From Alteromonas naphthalenivorans (GTDB lineage: Bacteria > Pseudomonadota > Gammaproteobacteria > Enterobacterales > Alteromonadaceae): a DNA stretch of 64,000 nucleotides. Shown in pieces: positions 56,535 through 64,000 of the stretch. Position 1 is the first letter of the stretch. Each line of letters starts with the position of its first letter. The stretch is taken from NCBI RefSeq assembly GCF_000213655.1, contig NC_015554.1:4030001-4094000 (forward strand), written 5' to 3'. A program made the position numbers and the translations under genes. The notes beneath the pieces were generated by a model. That model did no database searches. It was given only the letters and a program-made list of their open reading frames with translations, and was not told the origin of the DNA.

Positions 56535-57716
56535 CTACACCACCTGCCCGGCTGCCCAGCCGCTGCTCCAAGCCCACTGGAAATTAAAGCCCCCTAACCA
56601 ACCGGTTACATCTACCACTTCGCCTATAAAATAAAGGCCTTCTACGTTTTTAGCCATCATGGTTTTAGACGATAGCTCATTGGTGTTTACACCACCAATA
56701 GTAACTTCGGCGGTTCTGTAACCCTCGGTGCCGTTTGGTTTTATTTGCCAGTTTTCTAGCGTGTTAGCAATAGCCTCGCATTCGCTGTGGCTCAGCTGCT
56801 TCACCGGTACATTGCGCCATTGATGATATTCAATAAAGCTTTGTACCATGCGTTTGGGGAACACTTTGTTTAAACAGGTTGCCAGTAGGGCATCTGGCGT
56901 GTCGGTGCGCGCCGTATTAATAAGCGCCTGCGCATCTTCAGTTGGGAGCGTATTAATACTTAACGCATCGCCAGCTTCCCAATAGCTTGAGATTTGTAGC
57001 ATGGCTGGGCCACTTAGGCCGCGATGTGTAAACAGCATAGCTTCACGGAATGAGGTGTCGTTGCATTGTGCATTTACGTCTATGGCAATGCCGCTGAGTT
57101 CGGCTAATACGTCTTTGTCTTTATCTTGCAGGGTGAAAGGTACTAGAGCTGCGCGAGTGGGTAGCACATTTAAGCCGAACTGCTCTGCCACTTTGTAACC
57201 AAATGGTGTTGCGCCTAGCTTCGGCATGCTTAAGCCGCCGGTGGCAATAACGAGTGACTCACATTGGTATTCACCCAAAGAAGTGTTAAGCGTGTAACCT
57301 GATTCGGTTTTTTCAACGCTTACAATGTCGCAGCGTGTGGTAATAGTTACCCCCGCTTTATCACACTCTTTTAGCAGGAGCTCTACAATATCTTTCGCGC
57401 TGTCGTCGCAAAATAGCTGGCCGAGTGTTTTTTCGTGATAGGCAATACCGTGCTCTGCTACCAATCCAATAAAATCCCATTGGGTGTAGCGGCTTAATGC
57501 CGACTTACAAAAGTGTGGGTTTTGCGATAGAAAGTTTTCAGGGCCAGCGTACATATTGGTGAAGTTACAGCGTCCGCCTCCAGACATAAGGATTTTACGA
57601 CCTACTTTTTTGGCGTGATCGAGCACTTCTACACTGCGCCCACGGGCACCGGCTTGCGCTGCACAAAACAGCCCTGCTGCACCAGCACCAATCACAATTA
57701 CATCACGCTGTTTCAC
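56535..57716 (-). CDS. HI0933/YhiN-family FAD-dependent oxidoreductase
   Basis: The product (393 aa) is a flavoprotein of the BaiN/RdsA-like family. The N-terminal dinucleotide-binding motif is VIVIGAGAAGLFCAAQAGARG (cut at VIGAGAAGLFCAAQA). It is followed by KILMSGGGRCNFTN, LVIATGGLSMPKLGATPFGY (cut at ATGGLSMPKLGATPFG) and the C-terminal GLYFIGEVVDVTGWLGGFN with QWAWSSGWAAG. The start is GTG: the one at 57716 has AAAGGTGA at good spacing, while a GTG three codons earlier lacks one. Substrates are not established for most members. It is a single-gene unit. Confidence 0.88.
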   Translation of the reverse strand: MKQRDVIVIGAGAAGLFCAAQAGARGRSVEVLDHAKKVGRKILMSGGGRCNFTNMYAGPENFLSQNPHFCKSALSRYTQWDFIGLVAEHGIAYHEKTLGQLFCDDSAKDIVELLLKECDKAGVTITTRCDIVSVEKTESGYTLNTSLGEYQCESLVIATGGLSMPKLGATPFGYKVAEQFGLNVLPTRAALVPFTLQDKDKDVLAELSGIAIDVNAQCNDTSFREAMLFTHRGLSGPAMLQISSYWEAGDALSINTLPTEDAQALINTARTDTPDALLATCLNKVFPKRMVQSFIEYHQWRNVPVKQLSHSECEAIANTLENWQIKPNGTEGYRTAEVTIGGVNTNELSSKTMMAKNVEGLYFIGEVVDVTGWLGGFNFQWAWSSGWAAGQVV

Positions 57717-57915
57717 ACTACTCACCTTTAATTGCTGTACCTGACTTGGAATATCGTTCTAATTACCCTAACTGTCTAATAATAAGGCATAGGGCAAAAA
57801 CGAGCTGAATTATACGTAAATGCTGGGGGGCTACAATGTGTGCCAGCAGTTTAATTTTAAACCACTGGTGTAGTGTATTGGTAGATAGGGGTTTTTAGTC
57901 TTCGAGTGCGAAAGT

Positions 57916-58929
57916 TTATGCTCGCGAAAACACCGCTAAAGGATGCGTAGTGATGAGTGCCATGTGTGCTCGCGCACCCGGTTTCATGGCGTTTTCGTGG
58001 CTTACACGTACCTTTAACTGGCTGCCGCTGTCTAGGGTTACGGCATAAAGGCGGCTTTCCCCCTCGTAACGTACCCAATCTACAGTGCCATTGGGGCATT
58101 CATGGTCTGCACGTAAACTTAAATCGTCAGGGCGCACTAACAAGTCTACCTTGCCGTTAGCACCATCTACTGATGTGCCAGGCACAGTGCCAATGTCAGT
58201 GGTAACGATGCCGTTATCGAAGGTACCTGGAATAAAGCTAGCTTCACCCATAAATCGAGCCACAAAACGGCTGGCGGGCTCTGAGTAACATGCTTCTGGG
58301 GTTGCAAGTTGCTCTAGTACGCCTTTATTTAATATCCCTACCCTGTCACCTACGCTTAAGGCTTCTTCTTGGTCGTGAGTTACCCAAATAGCAGGCACGC
58401 CTGCAGCTTTAAGGGCATCGCGAATTTCCCAACGAAGGCTGTCTTTTAAGGCAGCGTCTAGGTTTGATAGGGGTTCATCTAATAAAACAAATGCCGGCCC
58501 GTGTGCCAAGGTACGGGCTAGTGCAACACGTTGCTTTTGACCACCCGATAAACGAGCAGGCTTAGCATCACGAAAATCTTCAAGGCCAAGAAGCTTTAGC
58601 CAATGATCGGCAAGCTTAGTATCTTTTAAACGGAAGCAAACATTTTGCTGAACGGTCAAATGAGGGAACAGTGCGAAATCTTGAAACACCATGCCTACAT
58701 TGCGTTTTTCAGGAGGCACCGTTTTCTTCGGCGTGGCGGTCCAGTTGCCAAGGGTCATTTGCCCTTCTGAAATAGGGATAAGGCCTGCTAATGCCTGTAA
58801 GATAGTGGTTTTACCGCAGCCTGTTGGGCCCACCAGCATGAGAATTTCGTCTGAACCTAATTCTAGGTTGAGCTTATTCACTACACGGGTAGCACCATAA
58901 TTAACTGACAACTCACTCACTTTAAGCAT
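57916..58929 (-). CDS. fbpC: iron(III) ABC transporter ATP-binding protein
   Basis: The product (337 aa) is the ATPase of an FbpABC-type ferric-iron importer. Walker A is GPTGCGKTT (about residues 34-42), the Q-loop is MVFQDFALFPHL, the signature is ARLSGGQKQRVALARTLA and Walker B is VLLDEPLSNLD, then the switch His in WVTHDQEEA. The C-terminal TOBE-like domain (about 240-337) has LLVRPDDLSL, as in FbpC. Its ATG overlaps the permease stop (TAATG), so translation is coupled. Confidence 0.92.
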   Translation of the reverse strand: MLKVSELSVNYGATRVVNKLNLELGSDEILMLVGPTGCGKTTILQALAGLIPISEGQMTLGNWTATPKKTVPPEKRNVGMVFQDFALFPHLTVQQNVCFRLKDTKLADHWLKLLGLEDFRDAKPARLSGGQKQRVALARTLAHGPAFVLLDEPLSNLDAALKDSLRWEIRDALKAAGVPAIWVTHDQEEALSVGDRVGILNKGVLEQLATPEACYSEPASRFVARFMGEASFIPGTFDNGIVTTDIGTVPGTSVDGANGKVDLLVRPDDLSLRADHECPNGTVDWVRYEGESRLYAVTLDSGSQLKVRVSHENAMKPGARAHMALITTHPLAVFSRA

Positions 58930-60449
58930 TAACTACGATCATCCTCGGAAACGGTAAACTGGGCCCGGCGTTCGCCAGAAAGCATTAATATTAATCCAAA
59001 GCCCGATAACAATACCAGCAATAACCCCGGTACAGCAGCACGGCCGAAGTAACCTGCTTCGTACACACGCCACATGTAGGTGGCTAAGGTTTCAAACCCC
59101 GTTGGCCCCAACATTAGGGTGGCAGGTAATTCTCGCATGGCTTCTAAAAACACCAAAGCGGCACCGGCTATCATGCCCCTTAAGGTAAGTGGCAACGTAA
59201 TGCGCATAAATGCTTCGCGAGGGCTAGCCCCTAACACTCGTGCTGCTTTCACTAATCCGGTATCTAAATTCTCTGCGGTACTACGCACACTGCCTACGGC
59301 AAGGGGTATAAAGCGTAGAACATACGCCATCACCAATAAACCCAAGGTTTGATACAAATAAGGTAATTGAAGGCCAACGTAAACCAATGCAGTACCCATC
59401 ACGATGCCAGGTACGCCAAAACCAAAATAAGTAATGCGTTCCATTAAACGTCCAGCTTTGCCTGCAATAGCCGCGTGGGCAACGGGTATAGCCAAAATAA
59501 CAGCCACAATAGCAGCTAGGAAAGACGCATAAGCCGAATTCCACGCATAACTAAATTCAAACCCACCGGTACCTTCCCGTATTAGCCACAGAGTGAATAC
59601 CGCAAGAGGCAATACAATAGCCAGCAACAATATAGGCATTGCCGCTAATAACATAAGGTTACGTTGCCAACGGGCTGGCCATAAACTTAAATGCCTGCCG
59701 GGGCGTTCTTTGGCGCCGCCAATACGACTTTCAATGAATAAGATCAACCCTACAATCACCATTAACTGCAAGCTCAGCATGGCAGCTTGGCTTAAGCCAA
59801 AGGCATTGTATTCGACAAAAATAACGCGGGTGAAGGTGTCTAATCCCATGATGGCAGGCGTACCAAAGTCAGACAGTGCATAAAGTGCGGCTAATAAAGC
59901 ACCGGCTGCAATACTGGTGGCTACACGAGGTAATACCACGCGCCACAAACTTTTATACAAAGATACACCAAGGGTGCGGGCCGCATTGATTAGGCTGGCA
60001 TCAAGGCTAAGTAACGACGCCCGTGTGGTCATCATCACAAAGGGGTAGGTGTACAACGACATCACCAAGGCCGAGCCCCACAAACCATCAATACTGGGGG
60101 TGGTAATTCCTAATACGTTTTCTATTTCGCCGCCACGGCCAAAAGAAAAGTACATGGCGAACGCACCGATATAGCTGGGTAAGGCTAAGGGCGCAGCTAA
60201 AAGAATTAGCCAAAATCGTTTGAACGGCATTTGCACGTAAGCAGTAAAGAGCGCTAGAGGCACACCTATAAGTACCGAGCCAATAATAGTCAGCACCATA
60301 AGTGATACGGTGTTGCCGAGTACGCGCAAGTTGTGGGTGTCGAAAATTTCTGCGCTATCTGATGCTAACGAAAATAAAACGCCTACTGGCAACAATGCCA
60401 TTAACGCGATAATTAGAGCCAGCGGGTACGACTTTGGCCAGTTGCTCAC
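58929..60449 (-). CDS. fbpB: iron(III) ABC transporter permease
   Basis: The product (506 aa) is a fused two-half permease with about twelve membrane helices. Each half has an EAA-type loop for ATPase contact: NAARTLGVSLYKSLWRVVLP in the first half and KAARVLGASPREAFMRITLP in the second. This duplication is typical of FbpB/AfuB iron permeases. It overlaps fbpA by 4 bases upstream and fbpC by one base downstream, so the three are one translational unit. Confidence 0.92.
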   Translation of the reverse strand: MSNWPKSYPLALIIALMALLPVGVLFSLASDSAEIFDTHNLRVLGNTVSLMVLTIIGSVLIGVPLALFTAYVQMPFKRFWLILLAAPLALPSYIGAFAMYFSFGRGGEIENVLGITTPSIDGLWGSALVMSLYTYPFVMMTTRASLLSLDASLINAARTLGVSLYKSLWRVVLPRVATSIAAGALLAALYALSDFGTPAIMGLDTFTRVIFVEYNAFGLSQAAMLSLQLMVIVGLILFIESRIGGAKERPGRHLSLWPARWQRNLMLLAAMPILLLAIVLPLAVFTLWLIREGTGGFEFSYAWNSAYASFLAAIVAVILAIPVAHAAIAGKAGRLMERITYFGFGVPGIVMGTALVYVGLQLPYLYQTLGLLVMAYVLRFIPLAVGSVRSTAENLDTGLVKAARVLGASPREAFMRITLPLTLRGMIAGAALVFLEAMRELPATLMLGPTGFETLATYMWRVYEAGYFGRAAVPGLLLVLLSGFGLILMLSGERRAQFTVSEDDRS

Positions 60450-61480
60450 AGCACCCCGACTTTTCGCATAAGGTTAAGCGTGGGGCGTAAATCTGCTAGT
60501 TTTCTGAGATCCATATCGGGTGGCGATATTTCAGATAATGCAGGTAAGCCTTGCGGCGGTGTAACACCTTGTACCAACGGAATTTCGTACGCTTCGCTTG
60601 CCAAATACCCTTGTACTTCGCGGCTCAGTAAATAGCGGATAAAGTTAACAGGTAAATCACCTTCGCTTAATGCCACAATACCCGAAGCATTGACTAAACA
60701 GCCTGCATCGTTTTGCGTATAGGCAAGGGCAACATTAGCGTTTGGCTTACCGGCTTTTAAGCGCAACGTGTAGTAATGGTTAGCAAAGCCCATATCCACT
60801 TCGCCCCGTTCAACGCCCATGACTACGCCAAGTTCGCCTGCGTATTTTTTCGCTTTGCTATTAACGCCTTTAAGCCAATCGGCCGTGGCCTTTTCACCTT
60901 CTAAAATGCGCATAGCGGTAACGAATGACTGGAATGAGGCATAAGCCGGAGCCCAACCCAACGCTAAATCACTATCAGCTAAGGCCATTACGCTATCTGG
61001 GATTTGATCGGGGGTTACCCGCTCTGTGTTATACGGCAATGTACGAATACGGCCGGTAACGGGTGTCCAGCTAGGATATTGGAAACCGTCTTTCAATTGC
61101 GTGGTTAAGTCGGTAGGTAACGGCTTCGCTAAACCTGAATCGGTTACCATGCCAATACTGCCGGTATCTACCGCCCAAAATAAATCGGCGCGCTTCACCC
61201 CTGCTTTTGCTTCTGCAGCAAGGGTATTGGCTAACGCGGCTGAAGCGCCGCGTCTAATTTTTAGGTTAAGCTTTGGATTACGTTTTTTAATGGCATCGAG
61301 CACATTTTCATACAAACCACCTTCGCCACGCCCTAAATAAAGGGTGAGATCACCTTCCAACTTAGGAAGGGATTCTACCGACACACTTGCAATGGTGTTG
61401 GCAAAGCTCAAACTGCTAACAGGTAAACTACCTAACGCACCTGCGGCGGCTAAACCTTGTAAAAATGTTCTACGTTGCAT
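60446..61480 (-). CDS. fbpA: iron(III)-binding protein with Tat-type signal
   Basis: The product (344 aa) is a periplasmic solute-binding protein of the FbpA class that delivers Fe3+ to the permease. The N-terminus MQRRTFLQGLAAAGALGS has twin arginines with F-L and a moderately hydrophobic core, which fits Tat export rather than Sec. GDLTLYLGRGEGGLYENVLD, GAGVKRADLFWAVDTGSIG-like stretches (KAGVKRADLFWAVDTGSIG), VMGVERGEVDMGFANHYYTL (cut at GVERGEVDMGFANHYY) and FIRYLLSREVQGYL match the family; YY is the usual iron-ligand tyrosine pair. The Fur-controlled small exported protein lies 16 bases upstream. Confidence 0.9.
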   Translation of the reverse strand: MQRRTFLQGLAAAGALGSLPVSSLSFANTIASVSVESLPKLEGDLTLYLGRGEGGLYENVLDAIKKRNPKLNLKIRRGASAALANTLAAEAKAGVKRADLFWAVDTGSIGMVTDSGLAKPLPTDLTTQLKDGFQYPSWTPVTGRIRTLPYNTERVTPDQIPDSVMALADSDLALGWAPAYASFQSFVTAMRILEGEKATADWLKGVNSKAKKYAGELGVVMGVERGEVDMGFANHYYTLRLKAGKPNANVALAYTQNDAGCLVNASGIVALSEGDLPVNFIRYLLSREVQGYLASEAYEIPLVQGVTPPQGLPALSEISPPDMDLRKLADLRPTLNLMRKVGVL

Positions 61481-61496
61481 TTGAAAAAACTATTCC

Positions 61497-62306
61497 TTAG
61501 AAAACGTCTTTACGACTTTTTTCTGCTTCTACTAACAAGGAACGAGCGCGATCTAATTTCGTTTGCATAGTTTCCACTACACCACGAACCGCCTCTACGC
61601 CTTTACCGCCAGTAATTGCTTGTGGAAGGGTTACGTTAAAGTCTTTTTCTAAGTCTTCAACTAGGTCGGCGTCTAATTCAATTAGCGCCCCTTCTACCCC
61701 TTCAAAGCGTTGTAAGTAAGTATCGTGAACCAAGGTGGTGGCAACTTCAGTCAGTTGCTCTGCCGATTTAGCGACTACGCGATCTAAACGCTTTTTAATA
61801 TCGTCAATAACTTCAGGCGCGGTGGTTGGTTCAACTTCAGTGGTTTGTACTTTGGCAACCAAACCCTGCTTTTGATATTGTGACGCAAGTTTAACTGCGC
61901 CTAACGCTTGCCACAAGGCTTGATTAAGTTTGGTTTGCTCTGCGCGAACGTCTTCTACAGATTTGCCGTTTTCGATGCCCATTTTAATGCCATAGATACC
62001 CTGCCATATAGACGCATAAACAGGTACGTACTGAGTTTCTATCGCAGAATGAAAATCAACTTCTTCCCAATATTCAATTAACACGTCTGTGTCTACGTTT
62101 TTGCTGTCTTTTTCGTACGCATCAACAACACTGCCGAATTTTTCTTCTAACCAGTGCACTTCTTCTGTGTACTCACCAATATGAGCTTGAAGATTGTTTA
62201 CATGTTCGCTGATTACACCATTTGCAAAGGCGCTGCTTGTACCCAATGATAAGGTCACTGCTAATACTAATACCGAGGCACTTAGCTTCTTGATTGTTGT
62301 TGTCAT
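61497..62306 (-). CDS. exported helical protein, first gene of the fbp iron operon
   Basis: The product (269 aa) has a signal peptide (LSASVLVLAVTLSLGTSSAFA) and a mature part that is almost wholly helical and acidic. Conserved-looking stretches are EYTEEVHWLEEKFG, YWEEVDFHSAIETQYVPVY (cut at EEVDFHSAIETQYVPVY) and ASIWQGIYGIK. Acidic and His residues in helices recall periplasmic metal-binding helical bundles, but no imelysin GxHxxE motif is present and the family was not recognised. ATG 62306 has AGGAA upstream; the longer frame would start inside the Fur box. The position and Fur control suggest a part in iron uptake. Confidence 0.78.
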   Translation of the reverse strand: MTTTIKKLSASVLVLAVTLSLGTSSAFANGVISEHVNNLQAHIGEYTEEVHWLEEKFGSVVDAYEKDSKNVDTDVLIEYWEEVDFHSAIETQYVPVYASIWQGIYGIKMGIENGKSVEDVRAEQTKLNQALWQALGAVKLASQYQKQGLVAKVQTTEVEPTTAPEVIDDIKKRLDRVVAKSAEQLTEVATTLVHDTYLQRFEGVEGALIELDADLVEDLEKDFNVTLPQAITGGKGVEAVRGVVETMQTKLDRARSLLVEAEKSRKDVF

Positions 62307-62336
62307 CACTTTTCCTAGTACGCTTTTAATTATGCA

Positions 62337-62355
62337 AATGATACTTATTATCATT
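62337..62355 (-). promoter_or_regulatory. Fur box of the fbp operon
   Basis: On the minus strand the site reads AATGATAATAAGTATCATT, a near-perfect 19-bp palindrome close to the Fur consensus (GATAATGATAATCATTATC). It lies 31 bases before the first gene of the operon, so repression by Fe2+-Fur is expected. Confidence 0.88.
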
Positions 62356-62635
62356 AATTAAGTAAAGGTAACTCGACGTATGATTATGACATACTTTCGC
62401 ATTACCAAATTGACATTAAAGTCAGTAACTACGGTGTTTGCACCGAAAGTTGCGTTTAGCAATTCATCGTATAACCGCTATTCACTGGCTGTTTGCGACA
62501 TAGTTATATTACATTTTAACGACACTATGCGATCAACTTTATTCAGACTAGGCAATCGTAAAAATCTATCTATATTTTTATGACGCTCGCTAACTTAGGC
62601 ATGCTAATTGGGCTTGGACGGTAAATTTGGCGATC

Positions 62636-62678
62636 AAAAAAGGCCTGAGCATTGCGTTACATTATGCTCAAGCCTTTC
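62636..62678 (-). terminator. terminator after the peroxiredoxin gene
   Basis: On the minus strand AAAGGCTTGAGCAT and ATGCTCAGGCCTTT pair with one mismatch around a 10-base loop and are followed by TTTTTT. Confidence 0.85.
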
Positions 62679-62710
62679 AATAGGTTTAGTGCTTAGTATT
62701 GAACTTGCTG

Positions 62711-63184
62711 TTACAAGCTTTTTAGCATGCTCTCGGCATCACTGACTTCAAAGCGACCTGGATCTTCTACACTGATTTTTTTCACTACGCAGTCTTCAAC
62801 TAACATGGCGTAACGCATTGAGCGCAAGCCACCAAAGTCGCTGGTATTCATGTCTAAACCAATTTGCTTAGTGAAATGACCGTTGCCGTCTGCCAGCATC
62901 ATAATCTCTTCAGCGTTATTCGCTTTTCCCCATGCGTCCATCACGAACGCATCGTTAACCGATAAGCAAATAACCGTATCTACGCCTTTCGCTTTGATTT
63001 TATCTGCCAATGCCACATAGCCTGGTAAGTGTGCTTGAGAGCAGGTTGGCGTAAACGCGCCAGGCACTGCAAACACTACTACACGCTTGTCGTTAAAAAG
63101 CTCGGCAGTGCCGGGGTTTGTCATCTCACCATTGACTAAAAGGCTGAAATCTACCTCTGGCAAGGTGCTACCTACTTCTATCAT
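62711..63184 (-). CDS. peroxiredoxin, Prx5/AhpE-like thiol peroxidase
   Basis: The product (157 aa) is a cytoplasmic peroxiredoxin that reduces H2O2 and organic peroxides. The peroxidatic Cys is in VPGAFTPTCSQAHLPGYVAL (cut at GAFTPTCSQAHLPGY, about residues 42-56), the Prx5 signature. CLSVNDAFVMDAWGK and GLRSMRYAMLVEDCVVKKI follow. It lacks the glutaredoxin domain of fused Prx5-Grx proteins, so it likely uses an external glutaredoxin or thiol. It lies 9 bases after rsmJ and may share its transcript. Confidence 0.92.
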   Translation of the reverse strand: MIEVGSTLPEVDFSLLVNGEMTNPGTAELFNDKRVVVFAVPGAFTPTCSQAHLPGYVALADKIKAKGVDTVICLSVNDAFVMDAWGKANNAEEIMMLADGNGHFTKQIGLDMNTSDFGGLRSMRYAMLVEDCVVKKISVEDPGRFEVSDAESMLKSL

Positions 63185-63193
63185 GCTGCTCTC

Positions 63194-63994
63194 CTAGGAT
63201 TTTTGACGTAAATACACATCGAATCTATGTTTTTTACTTTCTATTGCCATTGATGGATTTTTTCCTGCTAGCACTTCTGCACTATTAGGGCGTTTTACCA
63301 CTACTCTAGACGACGTTAATGCCAACGCAGGCGCGAGTAACGCGTCGGCGTCGGGGTCGTGTCCAAGCAATTGTTGAAACAATCGCATTTCCTTCTTCAC
63401 CAAGGCTGATTTCTTTTTATGCGGAAACATAGGGTCTAAGTAAATCGCATCTACGTTTTCACCATTCCAGTATTGCATTACATCGGCACTATTTCCATGT
63501 TGTAGTGCTAATCGTTCTGCAAGTTCTGGGAAGCGCTGTTGTAAACGTCGAATACCATCTTCAAGCAACGCGGCTACAATGGGTGAACGCTCTATCATAG
63601 TGACCTTGCAGCCTACGCTAACTAACACAAATGCATCTCTGCCTAAACCCGGCGTAGCATCTACTACGTGCCAAGGTGTTGCACCTTTAAGTACATCACC
63701 TTTCAACCCCACCGCTTTTACAATAGGCTCTTTTCTACCGCCGCCATGGGCTTTGCGATATAAGCTAGCCGGGGAAGCAAAATCAACTTCAACAGGCAGT
63801 GTTTTCTTTTCGCTCGCATCAGCAAGCCCAAGTACATCGTGACTGACTTGCAGATAAAATCCTTCAACGGGCTTTTCTTCAATCGCAAAACCCCAGTTTT
63901 TACTGATCGTTAGCGCGAGGGCTTTGTCGCTTTCAAAGTGGGTATCGCCTTCGGTGCTAGCAATCACAAGAGGCAAAGTATTAAGCATGGCCAT
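63194..63994 (-). CDS. rsmJ: 16S rRNA (guanine1516-N2)-methyltransferase
   Basis: The product (266 aa as read) methylates G1516 of 16S rRNA. Motif I is VDATPGLGRDAFVLVSVGC, and the catalytic stretch is VDAIYLDPMFPHKKKSALVKKEMR (cut at YLDPMFPHKKKSALVKKEM). YRKAHGGGRKEPIVKAVGLKG (cut at HGGGRKEPIVKAVGLKG) and a C-terminal HRFDVYL match RsmJ. The start is 6 bases from the window edge; ATG 63994 or 63988 would serve, but a start further left of the gene cannot be excluded because the frame is still open. Confidence 0.92.
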   Translation of the reverse strand: MAMLNTLPLVIASTEGDTHFESDKALALTISKNWGFAIEEKPVEGFYLQVSHDVLGLADASEKKTLPVEVDFASPASLYRKAHGGGRKEPIVKAVGLKGDVLKGATPWHVVDATPGLGRDAFVLVSVGCKVTMIERSPIVAALLEDGIRRLQQRFPELAERLALQHGNSADVMQYWNGENVDAIYLDPMFPHKKKSALVKKEMRLFQQLLGHDPDADALLAPALALTSSRVVVKRPNSAEVLAGKNPSMAIESKKHRFDVYLRQKS

Positions 63995-64000
63995 ATTGCT

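Noticed and set aside
1..64000. tRNA or rRNA genes, CRISPR arrays and phage structural genes
   Set aside because: No cloverleaf, rRNA-like stretch, regular spacer-repeat array or phage protein was found on either strand.

Overview
The window looks like chromosome of a marine gammaproteobacterium of the Alteromonas type. The right-hand 39 kb carries a gene set and gene styles usual for Alteromonadales: ArgO/ArgP, an RND pump, Fbp-type iron uptake, many c-di-GMP and chemotaxis proteins, and DUF3034, DUF3300 and DUF1499 proteins. The left-hand 25 kb is an accessory block. A salicylate/gentisate degradation cluster in such a background suggests a PAH-degrading tidal-flat Alteromonas; that identification is inference. 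No rRNA, tRNA or CRISPR array was seen.

Region 1 (1-8.5 kb), aromatic catabolism. Gentisate 1,2-dioxygenase and a maleylpyruvate isomerase-like GST lie on the minus strand, followed by two LysR regulators, one of them close to NahR/NagR. The salicylate 5-hydroxylase oxygenase subunits and Rieske ferredoxin (nagG-nagH-nagAb) are on the plus strand, and their NADH:ferredoxin reductase (nagAa) sits about 1.5 kb away on the minus strand. Together they would turn salicylate into gentisate, maleylpyruvate and fumarylpyruvate. Fumarylpyruvate hydrolase is not in the window. A 31-nt motif (25/31 identical) precedes both nagG and nagAa in the same orientation to the gene, which suggests one regulator controls both. 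A frameshifted DoxX-like gene and decayed DNA lie between them.

Region 2 (8.8-25.4 kb), transport genes and mobile DNA. A phospholipase A1-like gene and an outer-membrane factor are followed by an RND pump that has lost its N-terminal part to a transposon. Two complete copies (3.21 kb each) and one 135-bp left-end fragment of a transposase-only, IS1071-like Tn3-family element lie in direct orientation. They bracket a duplicated coiled-coil protein, a DEDDh exonuclease, a relBE toxin-antitoxin pair and an AT-rich chemoreceptor. The two transposase copies differ almost only by homopolymer length changes, and both are frameshifted. An IS10-like IS4-family element joins the transposon fragment to a truncated glutathione transferase without a target duplication. 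This looks like a deletion junction and the border to core chromosome.

Region 3 (25.9-64 kb), core chromosome. It holds selO, a membrane GGDEF/EAL protein, ribA, a DUF3300 protein, zntB, a six-TM chemoreceptor, an operon with an acyl-CoA transferase/GNAT fusion and an HDAC-like deacetylase, an AcrAB-type pump, a J-domain protein, sugE-like and argO/argP genes, a TPR-diguanylate cyclase with a DUF3034 protein and a lipoprotein haemoglobin, mscS, an unusual nitrilase-fold protein paired with a winged-helix protein, an HI0933 flavoprotein, a Fur-box-controlled fbp iron operon, a peroxiredoxin and rsmJ. The nitrilase/winged-helix pair (54.1-56.4 kb) is the best candidate for an undescribed system.
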